A stretch of DNA of 34,181 bases from Thermoleophilaceae bacterium (GTDB taxonomy: Bacteria; Actinomycetota; Thermoleophilia; Solirubrobacterales; Thermoleophilaceae): the NCBI GenBank assembly GCA_013698335.1, contig JACCVG010000181.1, positions 1 to 34,181 of the forward strand, read 5' to 3'. A program made the translations under genes and the position numbers. Under the pieces are notes generated by a model. The model was not told the DNA's origin, ran no database searches, and saw only the letters and a list, made by a program, of their open reading frames with translations. This document shows positions 7,683 through 16,640 of the stretch, one piece after another. Position 1 is the stretch's first letter; each line of letters begins with the position of its first letter.

Positions 7683-10600
7683 GTGTCCACCGGGACCACC
7701 GTCCAGCTCCTGATGCCCGAAATGGGCGAGTCCGTGACCGAGGGAACGGTCCTCGGATGGCTCAAGCAGGAGGGTGACCCAGTCGAAGTCGATGAGGGCC
7801 TCGTCGAGGTCTCGACCGACAAGGTCGACACCGAGGTTCCCTCGCCGATCGCGGGCACGCTGACCAAGATCCTCGTCGGCCCGGATGAGACCGTGCCAGT
7901 CGGAACGCCGCTCGCCGAGATCGACCCGAACGGCGTCACGGCCGCTGGCGGCGACGGCGCCGCCAACGGCGGTGACCCCCAGGCCGATAGAGGCGCGGCC
8001 GGCATCGATGCTTCGACCGCAGACGAGGGGGGGGCGACCGCCGAGGAGGCCGCGGCGATCGAGGCCGAGTACGTGGTCGACCCGCCCGGCTCGATCGAAG
8101 CCCCGAGCGTAGGCGACGGTGAACGCTCGAGCTCACCCGGCGAGGTCTCAGGCGAAGTGGTCGAGCTCGCGTTTCCCGAGATGGGTGAGTCGGTACAGGA
8201 GGGGACGATCCTCGAGTGGCTCAAGCAGGTCGGCGATCGCGTCGAGCTCGACGAGGGGATCGTCGAGGTCTCGACCGACAAGGTCGACACCGAGGTCCCG
8301 TCCCCCGCGGCGGGGACGATCACCGAGATCCTGGTCGGCGCTGATGAGACCGTGCCCGTCGGCGCGGTGCTCGCGCGGATCGCGGTCGGCACCGGGAGCG
8401 GCGCTGCTGCGCCTGAGCCCGCGGCCTCGCCCGATTCCCCCGCGACATCCGCGCCGTCGGACTCCGGCAACGTCACCCCCGTCGCCGGTCGGATGGCTGC
8501 AGCGCACGACATCGACGCCAGCACCCTCGCCGGCTCCGGCCGCGGCGGCAAGGTGACCAAGTCCGACGTCCAGGCGGCGATCGACGGCAACGGCGCGGGG
8601 CCGGCGAGCCCCGCAGCCACTCCCACCGAGGCTAAGACGACCGCCATCCGCGGACCGGCCGCGACGCTCGCGCGGTTCATGAACGAGAGCCGCTCGATCC
8701 CGACGGCGACGAGCTTCCGCACGCTCCCCGTCGGCCTGCTCGACGCGCGGCGCCGCGCGCTCAAGGAGGGCGGGCGCAAGCTCTCCTTCACCCACCTGAT
8801 CGCCTGGGCGATCGTCCAGGCCGCGCGCGAGATGCCGGTCATGGCCCACGCCTACGCCGAAGCCGACGGCAAGCCGCAGCGGATCGACCCGGGCGGCGTC
8901 AGCCTCGGCCTCGCGGTCGACATCGAGCGCAAGGACGGTACGCGCGCGCTGCTCGTCCCGGTGATCAAGAACGCCGACACGCTCGACTTCGACGGCTTCG
9001 TCTCCGCCTACGACGAGAAGGTCTTCGGAGCTCGCGACAACGAGCTCGGCGCCGACGACTACCAGGGCGCCAACATCACCCTGACTAACCCCGGCGGAAT
9101 CGGCACCGTTGCCTCGGTGCCGCGGCTGATGCCGGGCCAGGGCACGATCGTCGCGACCGGAGCGATCGCCTATCCCGCGGGATTCGGCGAGGCCAACCAG
9201 GCCGCGCTCGACCAACTCGCCGTATCGAAGGTCATGACGGTGACCTCGACCTATGACCACCGCGTGATCCAGGGGGCCGAGTCGGGTGCCTTCCTGCGCA
9301 CGATCGACCATCTGCTCCAAGGCGAGCACGGGTTCTACGACACGATCTTCGCCGCGAGCAAGATCGAGATCGAGCCCTACGACTCCGAGGCGGCCGAGCG
9401 CGGGCCGACCGAGATCACCGCCGACGAGCCCGCCCCCGCGAGGGTCCAGCCCGAGATCGCCGCGGGCGCGGTCGCCAACGAGGCGCTGATGCAGGCCGTC
9501 CAGGCGGCGACCTCGGTCGTCAAGGCCCACCGTATGCACGGCCACCTCGCGGCCGACCTCGACCCGCTTGGCTCCCAGCCGCTTGGCGATCCGGCACTCA
9601 GCCCGGAGACCGTCAACCTGACCGAGCAGCAGATGGAGCAGATCCCGGCCTCGGTGCTGCGGGTCGCGGTCCCCGGCAAGACCTTCGCCGACGCGCTGCC
9701 GCGGCTGCAGGACACCTACTGCGGAACGATCGCCTACGAGATCGAGCACATCTCGGACCACGAGCATCGGATCTGGCTACGCCAGGCAATCGAGTCGGGC
9801 GCCTTCCGCCCGGCCCTCGACGCCGGCCGCAAGCGCGGGCTGCTCCAGCGCCTCTCCCAGGTCGAAGCACTCGAGAGCTACCTCCACAAGGCGTTCCTCG
9901 GCAAGAAGCAGTTCTCGATCGAGGGGCTCGACATGGTCGTGCCGATGCTCGACGAGACGATCGAGCTCGCCTCCGCGGAGGGTGCCCGCGAGGTCGTGAT
10001 CGGGATGGCCCACCGCGGTCGGCTGAACGTTCTCGCCCACACGGTCGGGCGCCCCTACGGCTCGATCCTCGTCGAGTTCGAGAGCGAGTCCCACCTCGAG
10101 GTGATGGACGAGACGGCGATGCCCGTCGGTGGAACCGGCGACGTCAAGTACCACCACGGCGCCTCGGGCAACTACGCGACCAGCTCGGGCAAGGGCATCA
10201 CGGTCACGCTCGCATCCAACCCGAGCCACCTCGAGTACGTCGACCCGGTCGTCGTCGGTCGCGCCCGCGCCGACCAGACGAGTCGCAAGGGTCGCGAGAT
10301 CCACCACGACCCGAGTGTCGTGCTGCCCGTCCTGCTCCATGGCGATGCCGCCTTCCCCGGACAGGGCGTCGTCGCCGAGACGCTCAACCTCCAGTCGCTG
10401 AAGGGCTACTCGACCGGCGGCACAATCCACATCATCACCAACAACCAGGTGGGGTTCACGACCGATCCCTCCGACGCGCGCTCGACCCGCTACGCCTCCG
10501 ACCTCGCTAAGGGCTTCGACGTGCCGATCATCCACGTCAACGCCGACGATGTCGAGGCCTGCGTCTCGGCCGCCTGGCTCGCCTTTGCGTTCCGCGAGCG

Positions 10601-12152
10601 ATTCGGACGCGACTCGCTGATCGACCTGATCGGCTACCGGCGATTCGGTCACAACGAGCAGGACGAGCCCGCCTACACCCAGCCCGAGATGTACGCGCGG
10701 ATCAAGGAGCACCCGACGGTGCGCGCGATCTACGCCGCCAAACTGCTCGAGCAGGAGGCGATCAAGCCTGCCGAGGACGAGGAGATCTTCCAGACCGCCT
10801 ACGCCGAGATCCAGGAAGCGCACAACGAGCTCAAGGAGCACTTCGGGGTGCGCGCCGAGGAGGACACCGGCGAGCACGAGATCGACCGCTCACCCAGCAA
10901 GGAGCCGCGCACCGCTCTCCCGCGCGAGACTCTCGAGGCGCTCAACCGCCAGCTCCACCGCGTACCGGACGGCTTCAACATGCACCGCAAGCTCAAGCCG
11001 CAGATGGCCAAGCGGCTGAAGGCGTTCGAGGAAGACGGCGGAATGCTCGATTGGGCCCACGCGGAGGCGCTCGCCCTCGGCTCGCTGCTCGAGCAGGACG
11101 TGCCCGTCCGCATGACCGGCCAGGACGTCGAGCGCGGCACGTTCAGCCAGCGCCACCTCGTCTTTCACGACGAGCAGACCGGCGACCAGCACTGCCCGAT
11201 CCAGAAGCTCGCCAATGCGACCGTGCCGTTCGAGCTCCACAACTCGCCGCTGTCGGAGATCGCGTGCCTCGGTTTCGAGTACGGCTATGCCGCCCACGCG
11301 CCCGAGGCGCTCGTTCTCTGGGAGGCGCAGTTCGGCGACTTCGTCAACTCGGCGCAGGTGATCGTCGACCAGTTCCTCGTCTCCGGGCTCTCGAAGTGGG
11401 GGCTCACCTCGCGACTGACGCTGCTGCTCCCGCACGGCTATGAGGGGTCCGGCCCCGAACACTCGAGCGCTCGACTCGAGCGGTTCATGGCGAACTCCTC
11501 GGAGGGCAACATCAGGATCGCCAACTGCACAACGCCCGCGCAGTACTTCCACCTGCTGCGCCGTCAGGCGCTGGTCGAAAAGCGCCGACCGCTGATCATC
11601 ATGACCCCGAAGAGCCTGCTGAGGTTGCCGGCGGCGGTCTCGGCGGTCGACGAGCTCTGCGACGGGCAGTTCAAGCCTGTGCTCGACGATCCGACCCTGC
11701 CCGGCGCACGCAGTGAGGTCAACCGCCTGGTTCTCTGCTCGGGCAAGCTCTACTACGACCTGACCGGCCACGAAGCGCGGCCGCTGCGGCCGAACATCGC
11801 GATCGGGCGAGTCGAACTGCTCTACCCGTTCGCTCGCAACGAGCTCTCCGAGCTGATCAAGAGCTACCCGAACCTCAAGACCGTCGTCTGGGCGCAGGAG
11901 GAGCCGATGAACATGGGTGCTCGCAAGGTGATGTGGCCACGGCTGCGTTCGCTGCTCTCGGATGGGATCGAGTACCAGTACGTCGGGCGGCCGCTACGCG
12001 CGAGCCCCGGCGAGGGCTACGCCGCCGCCCACCTCGCCCAGCAGCGCCGGATCGTTCGCGCGGCGCTCGAGGTCGCGGAGCCGAGCCCGCCGACGAGCGA
12101 GTTCCCGGCCGTGATGGGCACGCCGGAGCCCGGCACGATGACCGGCAACTAA
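7683..12152 (+). CDS. kgd: Multifunctional 2-oxoglutarate dehydrogenase: lipoyl-lipoyl-PSBD-E2 catalytic-E1o in one polypeptide
   Basis: Two copies of PEMGESVxEGTxLxWLKQ...VSTDKVDTEVPSP; PSBD VAGRMAAAHDIDASTLAGSGRGGKVTKSDV; E2 TSTYDHRVIQGAESG; E1 IGMAHRGRLNVL, GDAAFPGQGVVAETLNL, GYRRFGHNEQDEP, GPEHSSARLERF; GTG start at 7683 in frame. Confidence 0.93.
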   Translation: MSTGTTVQLLMPEMGESVTEGTVLGWLKQEGDPVEVDEGLVEVSTDKVDTEVPSPIAGTLTKILVGPDETVPVGTPLAEIDPNGVTAAGGDGAANGGDPQADRGAAGIDASTADEGGATAEEAAAIEAEYVVDPPGSIEAPSVGDGERSSSPGEVSGEVVELAFPEMGESVQEGTILEWLKQVGDRVELDEGIVEVSTDKVDTEVPSPAAGTITEILVGADETVPVGAVLARIAVGTGSGAAAPEPAASPDSPATSAPSDSGNVTPVAGRMAAAHDIDASTLAGSGRGGKVTKSDVQAAIDGNGAGPASPAATPTEAKTTAIRGPAATLARFMNESRSIPTATSFRTLPVGLLDARRRALKEGGRKLSFTHLIAWAIVQAAREMPVMAHAYAEADGKPQRIDPGGVSLGLAVDIERKDGTRALLVPVIKNADTLDFDGFVSAYDEKVFGARDNELGADDYQGANITLTNPGGIGTVASVPRLMPGQGTIVATGAIAYPAGFGEANQAALDQLAVSKVMTVTSTYDHRVIQGAESGAFLRTIDHLLQGEHGFYDTIFAASKIEIEPYDSEAAERGPTEITADEPAPARVQPEIAAGAVANEALMQAVQAATSVVKAHRMHGHLAADLDPLGSQPLGDPALSPETVNLTEQQMEQIPASVLRVAVPGKTFADALPRLQDTYCGTIAYEIEHISDHEHRIWLRQAIESGAFRPALDAGRKRGLLQRLSQVEALESYLHKAFLGKKQFSIEGLDMVVPMLDETIELASAEGAREVVIGMAHRGRLNVLAHTVGRPYGSILVEFESESHLEVMDETAMPVGGTGDVKYHHGASGNYATSSGKGITVTLASNPSHLEYVDPVVVGRARADQTSRKGREIHHDPSVVLPVLLHGDAAFPGQGVVAETLNLQSLKGYSTGGTIHIITNNQVGFTTDPSDARSTRYASDLAKGFDVPIIHVNADDVEACVSAAWLAFAFRERFGRDSLIDLIGYRRFGHNEQDEPAYTQPEMYARIKEHPTVRAIYAAKLLEQEAIKPAEDEEIFQTAYAEIQEAHNELKEHFGVRAEEDTGEHEIDRSPSKEPRTALPRETLEALNRQLHRVPDGFNMHRKLKPQMAKRLKAFEEDGGMLDWAHAEALALGSLLEQDVPVRMTGQDVERGTFSQRHLVFHDEQTGDQHCPIQKLANATVPFELHNSPLSEIACLGFEYGYAAHAPEALVLWEAQFGDFVNSAQVIVDQFLVSGLSKWGLTSRLTLLLPHGYEGSGPEHSSARLERFMANSSEGNIRIANCTTPAQYFHLLRRQALVEKRRPLIIMTPKSLLRLPAAVSAVDELCDGQFKPVLDDPTLPGARSEVNRLVLCSGKLYYDLTGHEARPLRPNIAIGRVELLYPFARNELSELIKSYPNLKTVVWAQEEPMNMGARKVMWPRLRSLLSDGIEYQYVGRPLRASPGEGYAAAHLAQQRRIVRAALEVAEPSPPTSEFPAVMGTPEPGTMTGN

Positions 12153-12235
12153 CGGTTCTGCGGGCCGAGCGCGGCTGGTCGCGGGGATGCCGCGGCGGCT
12201 CGGCATGCACCTCCCGCGCTAGCGGGATCCGATGA

Positions 12236-13039
12236 CTACTGCTTGTCCTGCTGGCGCTTGCCGAACTCGCCGGCGAACTTCTCGCCGCCGAGCCGGGTCG
12301 AGATCCCAGCGACGAGGTTCGGAGCGATCCCGCTCAGCTTGGCCGAGGCGCGCACGAAAGCGGGCGCGACATCGATCTCGCTCGGGCCACGCTCGATCGC
12401 CTTGACGACCGCCGCTACGACCTCCTCCGGCTTCGACGTTCCGATGCCGGGGGGTGTCTCGAGGCCGGTGTCGGCGAACATGCCCGCGTCGGAGATGAAC
12501 CCTGGGAAGACGCAGCTCGCGCCAACGCCACTGCCGGTGAGGTCGCGGCCGACGCCGAACGCGTAGCCGCGCAGGCCGAACTTGGTCGCGGAGTAGAGCG
12601 AGGCACCAGAGGTCGCGATCTTCCCCGAGATCGATGAGATGTAGACCAGCTGACCCTTGCCCCGGCCGACCATCGCCGGTGCCAGCGCCCGCGTGAGCTG
12701 GATCGGGGCGCGCAGGTTGACCATCAGGGCGCGGTCGATCTCATCAACGGTGAAGCCGTCATACGGTCCGCTGGCCGGCAGTCCGGCGTTGGCGACCAGC
12801 ACGTCGACGGCGCCGGCCGCAGCCACCAGCCCGTCGACCTCCTTCGCCTTGGCGAGGTCGGCGGGAGCGCACTCGATCCGCGGTCCGAGCTCCTCGCGCA
12901 GCGCGTCGAGCAACTCGGCCCGGCGGCCGGACACAACCACGGTCGCGCCCCGGCCGTGCAATTCACGCGCGATTGCATCGCCGATCCCGCCGCTGGCGCC
13001 GGTCAGCAGCACGCGCGCGCCTGAGATCGGGATCGTCAT
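12236..13039 (-). CDS. SDR family NAD(P)-dependent oxidoreductase
   Basis: VLLTGASGGIGDAIARE, NAGLP, YISSISGKIATSGASLYSATKFGLRGYA (YxxxK). Confidence 0.93.
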   Translation of the reverse strand: MTIPISGARVLLTGASGGIGDAIARELHGRGATVVVSGRRAELLDALREELGPRIECAPADLAKAKEVDGLVAAAGAVDVLVANAGLPASGPYDGFTVDEIDRALMVNLRAPIQLTRALAPAMVGRGKGQLVYISSISGKIATSGASLYSATKFGLRGYAFGVGRDLTGSGVGASCVFPGFISDAGMFADTGLETPPGIGTSKPEEVVAAVVKAIERGPSEIDVAPAFVRASAKLSGIAPNLVAGISTRLGGEKFAGEFGKRQQDKQ

Positions 13040-13074
13040 GGCGGGAACGTATCCGAGATCGAACGCTTGCTCTT

Positions 13075-13090
13075 ATTAGGGCGCCCTAAT
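13075..13090. promoter_or_regulatory. Perfect 16-bp palindrome ATTAGGGCGCCCTAAT, candidate operator
   Basis: Between divergent SDR (starts 13039, -) and the small ORF (starts 13114, +). Confidence 0.5.
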
Positions 13091-13113
13091 GGTGCCCGTG
13101 GTAGGTTCGTCCG

Positions 13114-13296
13114 ATGCCCGCGCCGACGGTCAGAACGAAGAAGAAATGCTGCCAGTCCGACCCGCGCTGCAAACGGTGCCCCGTGGTCTGGCAGCGGCTG
13201 GAGGACGCCGACCTCGCCGAGCGCCTCGGGAAGCGCAAGTACCGTCCCGTGCGCAAGCTCGCCAAACGCAAGCTCGCGTCGTTCCGCGGGCGGTGA
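13114..13296 (+). CDS. Small basic Cys-rich protein (60 aa)
   Basis: MPAPTVRTKKKCCQSDPRCKRCPVVWQRLEDADLAERLGKRKYRPVRKLAKRKL; CC-x5-C-x2-C cluster. Confidence 0.7.
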   Translation: MPAPTVRTKKKCCQSDPRCKRCPVVWQRLEDADLAERLGKRKYRPVRKLAKRKLASFRGR

Positions 13297-13334
13297 GCCG
13301 ACGCGAGCGCTTTCGCTAGGCTTCACGGGCTCTC

Positions 13335-13408
<74 letters not shown>

Positions 13409-13457
13409 TTTTGGTGGGAGCGCGTGTCTGAAGGGTTTGCGCCTCCGCGCGCTGCAG

Positions 13458-13601
13458 CTAGCCCTCGGCGGGCGCGTCCTCCTCGGCCCCCCTGCGCCGG
13501 TCACGGACGTGGACGAACACGAGCCAGCCGATGAAGGCGACCACCGGGACGAACTGCAGGACGCCGATCAGCCAGTGGCCGGCGTGGGCGATGACAATCA
13601 T
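13458..13601 (-). CDS. Small single-TM protein (47 aa), absent from the supplied ORF track
   Basis: MIVIAHAGHWLIGVLQFVPVVAFIGWLVFVHVRDRRRGAEEDAPAEG* translated by hand; one TM helix then basic/acidic tail. Confidence 0.6.
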   Translation of the reverse strand: MIVIAHAGHWLIGVLQFVPVVAFIGWLVFVHVRDRRRGAEEDAPAEG

Positions 13602-13653
13602 GGGTTCTCAGTCTTTTTACAGCAGCGGCGGGCTGGGCGGGCAAGCTTGCGAT

Positions 13654-13675
13654 CAACGAGATCCCCTCCTCGTTG
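13654..13675. repeat. Stem-loop CAACGAG-N8-CTCGTTG
   Basis: Perfect 7-bp inverted repeat between ppk1 and the 47-aa ORF. Confidence 0.5.
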
Positions 13676-13679
13676 CCGC

Positions 13680-13709
13680 ACGTGGCTCCGGAGCACTCCG
13701 GGGCCACGT
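13680..13709 (-). terminator. Long hairpin after ppk1 stop, terminator-like (no U-tract)
   Basis: ACGTGGCTCCGGAGCACTCCGGGGCCACGT; about 13-14 bp stem with one G-T wobble. Confidence 0.6.
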
Positions 13710-13715
13710 TGCTTT

Positions 13716-15857
13716 TCAGTCCGAGACGACCATTCGGTCGAGTGCCTGCTCCATCAGCTCCTCGTGGGCGCAGCGGGTTTCGCCGGATCGGCGCTCCCAG
13801 CTGCCATCTGAGCGGAGTTCCCACGAGAAGGTGTCATCGGCGAGACAGCGCTCGAGCGTGTCGGCCAGCTCGGCGCGGATCGCTGGGCTCTCGATCGGCA
13901 CGAGCAGCTCCACGCGATCGTCGAGGTTACGCGGCATCAGGTCGGCAGAGCCGATGAAGTAGGCCTCATCACCACCGCGGCGGAACGCGTAGATGCGGGA
14001 ATGCTCGAGGAAGCGCCCGACGACCGACCGCACGCGGATGTTCTCGCTGACTCCTTCGACCCCGGGCATCAGGCAGCAGATTCCGCGCACGTTGATGTCG
14101 ACCTGAACGCCGGCCTGGGAAGCCTCGTAAAGCGCCGTGATCGACCGCTGGTCGACGAGCGAGTTGCACTTGATCGTGATTCGCGCCTCGCCGCCCTGGC
14201 GGTGGGCCTCGACCGTCCTCTCGATCTGCTCGAGCAGACCGTCGCGCATGTAGGCGGGTGCGACGAGCAGCTTCTGGAACTGCGACGGCCGCGCGAATCC
14301 GGTCAGCAGGTTGAACATGTCGGCGACGTCGCCGGTGATGTCGGGATCGGAGGTGAAGAACCCGAAGTCCTCGTAGAGCCGCGCCGTCTTGGCGTGGTAG
14401 TTGCCAGTCCCGATGTGGACGTAGTTGCGCGTCCCGTCGCCCTCCCGGCGGACGACGAGCAGCGCCTTGCAGTGGGTCTTGAGCCCCGGCAGGCCGTGGA
14501 CCACGTGCGCGCCGACCTCTTCCAGCGCGCGCGCCCACTCGATGTTCCGGCGCTCGTCGAAGCGCGCCTTGAGCTCGAGCATGCAGACGGTCTGCTTGCC
14601 CTGCTCGGCGGCCTGGATCAGCGCCGGCACGAGACCCGAATCATCGGAGGTCCGGTAGACGGTCATCTTGATCGCGAGCACGTCCGGATCCATCACGGCC
14701 TGCGCGAGGAACCGCTCGACGCTCAGCGCAAAAGAGTCGTAGGGATGGTGGACGACGAGGTCGCCCTGGCGCATCGCCGCGAAGACGTCGGGCTGGTCGT
14801 CACGCTCGGCGGCGAACGGGGGACGGGCGGTCGGCGTCCACTTTTTCTCGCGCAGCCGCTTGAACTCGTCGAGCCCGTAGATCTGCCAGAGGTCGGCCAT
14901 GTCGAGCAGGCCGTCGATGTCATAGACCTGCCGCTCCTCGAGCTCCAGCCACTCGATCAGCCGGGCGCGCAGCTGGGGATCCATCCCGGCACCGACCTCG
15001 AGCCGTACGACCTCGCCGAAGCGGCGGCGACGAAGCTCCGCCTCGACGGCGCGAACGAGGTCGTCGGCCTCGTCTGAGACGGTGAAATCCGCGTCGCGAG
15101 CGACCCGGAAGACCTCGTGCCCGGTGATCTCCATCCCCGGGAAGAGCTCGTCGAGGTTGCGTGCGATGACGCTCTCGAGCGGCACGAATACGCGTTGCTC
15201 CTCGACGTCGATCTCCATGAACCGCGGGAGGACTTCCTTCGGCACCTTCACGCGCGCGAAGGACTCGACGCCCGACTCCGGATCGCGCAGCGAAACGGCG
15301 AGGCTCAGCGAGAGGTTGGAGATGTAGGGGAACGGACGGCCGTGCCCAACCCCAAGCGGGGTGAGGGCGGGGAAGATCTGGTTGTTGAACCGCTTGTCGA
15401 TCGCCTCGAGCTCGGCCGGTGAGCAGTCCTCGCAGCTGGCGATCCGCAGGCCCTCCTCGGCGAGCGCCGGCGCGATCCGGCTGCCGAACTGCTCGGCCTG
15501 GCGCACGTACAGCGGCCGCACCCGTGCGCCGATGCCGTCGATCGTCTCGGACGGGCTGAGGCCGTCGGGTCCGCGGGGGTCGATCCCGGCGTCGACCTGG
15601 TCGTGCAGGCCCGCAACCCGGATCATGAAGAACTCGTCGAGGTTGGAAGCGAAGATCGCGAGGAACTTGAGCCGTTCGAGTAGCGGCAGACGGTCGTCCT
15701 CGGCGAGCTGCAGGACGCGGTCGTTGAAGTCGACCCAGGTCAGCTCACGGTTGGTGTAGAGCTCTGGGGAGTCGAGCGGTGGCGCGACCGGGTCGCTTTG
15801 CGCGACGCCGAAGGTCGGCGGCTCGATCTCAGATGGATTTTCGGTGACGTAGGACAT
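13716..15857 (-). CDS. ppk1: Polyphosphate kinase 1
   Basis: YTNRELTWVDFNDRVL, FLAIFASNLDEFFMIRVAGL, HHPYDSF, KMTVYRTSDDSGLV, YVHIGTGNYHAKTARLYEDFG, SADLMPRNLDDRVELLVPI. Confidence 0.97.
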   Translation of the reverse strand: MSYVTENPSEIEPPTFGVAQSDPVAPPLDSPELYTNRELTWVDFNDRVLQLAEDDRLPLLERLKFLAIFASNLDEFFMIRVAGLHDQVDAGIDPRGPDGLSPSETIDGIGARVRPLYVRQAEQFGSRIAPALAEEGLRIASCEDCSPAELEAIDKRFNNQIFPALTPLGVGHGRPFPYISNLSLSLAVSLRDPESGVESFARVKVPKEVLPRFMEIDVEEQRVFVPLESVIARNLDELFPGMEITGHEVFRVARDADFTVSDEADDLVRAVEAELRRRRFGEVVRLEVGAGMDPQLRARLIEWLELEERQVYDIDGLLDMADLWQIYGLDEFKRLREKKWTPTARPPFAAERDDQPDVFAAMRQGDLVVHHPYDSFALSVERFLAQAVMDPDVLAIKMTVYRTSDDSGLVPALIQAAEQGKQTVCMLELKARFDERRNIEWARALEEVGAHVVHGLPGLKTHCKALLVVRREGDGTRNYVHIGTGNYHAKTARLYEDFGFFTSDPDITGDVADMFNLLTGFARPSQFQKLLVAPAYMRDGLLEQIERTVEAHRQGGEARITIKCNSLVDQRSITALYEASQAGVQVDINVRGICCLMPGVEGVSENIRVRSVVGRFLEHSRIYAFRRGGDEAYFIGSADLMPRNLDDRVELLVPIESPAIRAELADTLERCLADDTFSWELRSDGSWERRSGETRCAHEELMEQALDRMVVSD

Positions 15858-15860
15858 TTG

Positions 15861-16640
15861 CTAGCTCGAGGTCCCCTCCCCGTTGCCCGACGCCGGATCG
15901 ATGTTAGCGCCCTCGCCCGCAAGCCCCTTGGCGAGCCGCTCGGACTCCTCGGTCGCCCGCCGATCGAGCTCCTCGGCGAGTCGAGTCGCTTCCTCCTCGG
16001 CGGCGCGCTGCTGGGCGGCGGCGAGCCGGGCGGCCTCGCGTTCAGCCGCCTCGCGCTCGGCCTGGGTGACCGCTCGGGCCACCGCTCGCTCGCTCGCCCG
16101 CTCGAGATCCCATTCGAGCTTGCCCGCGAAGTCACGCTCCTCGAGCACGTCCCACTCGCGGATGAAGCGCTCGTAGAGCAGGACGCGGCGGGCACGCAGG
16201 AATGTCGCGAGCGACTCGAGTCCGCGGTAGCGCTCGGAGTGGATCGCAGCGCCCACGGCGGCGGGCTCGAGGTCGGTGGCGTCGTCCGGTGCGGCGGCGC
16301 GGACGAGTTCGGCATCCTCGCGGCGCAGGTCACGCGCGTGGCGCTCGACCATCGGCAGCATCTCGTCGCAGTCGTGGATCTCGCCGAGCAGCTCCTGGAC
16401 GTCGCGCACGATCTTCGCCGCGGCGCGGCTCGCCGGCCCGAACACCGGCTCGTGGAGCTCGAGCACATAGCGCAGCCGCTTGGCGGCGATCCGCATGTCG
16501 TGAAGGCGCCTGACCCGGTTCGGGTCGTGGATCGCTTCCGAGAAAGAGGTCAGCTCGTCGAGCCGCACCAGGACGATCCGGCGCGCGTTCTCCGCCAGCC
16601 AGCCCTCAGGCTCGACACCTTTGACCTTGCGCGCCTTCAT
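15861..16640 (-). CDS. CHAD domain protein with Glu/Arg-rich C-terminal extension
   Basis: RVRRLHDMRIAAKRLRYVLELHEPVFG; ERAVARAVTQAEREAAEREAARLAAAQQRAAEEEATRLAEELDRR tail. Confidence 0.88.
   Translation of the reverse strand: MKARKVKGVEPEGWLAENARRIVLVRLDELTSFSEAIHDPNRVRRLHDMRIAAKRLRYVLELHEPVFGPASRAAAKIVRDVQELLGEIHDCDEMLPMVERHARDLRREDAELVRAAAPDDATDLEPAAVGAAIHSERYRGLESLATFLRARRVLLYERFIREWDVLEERDFAGKLEWDLERASERAVARAVTQAEREAAEREAARLAAAQQRAAEEEATRLAEELDRRATEESERLAKGLAGEGANIDPASGNGEGTSS

Noticed and set aside
8148-11771. Long minus ORFs 8148-9767, 9777-10877, 10890-11771
   Set aside because: Antisense to the OGDH fusion; typical high-GC shadow ORFs
12212-12227. TCCCGC-GCTA-GCGGGA as terminator between OGDH fusion and SDR
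   Set aside because: Only a 6-bp stem and no T-tract; too weak to call
14001-15077. 358-aa plus ORF over ppk1
   Set aside because: Antisense shadow of ppk1
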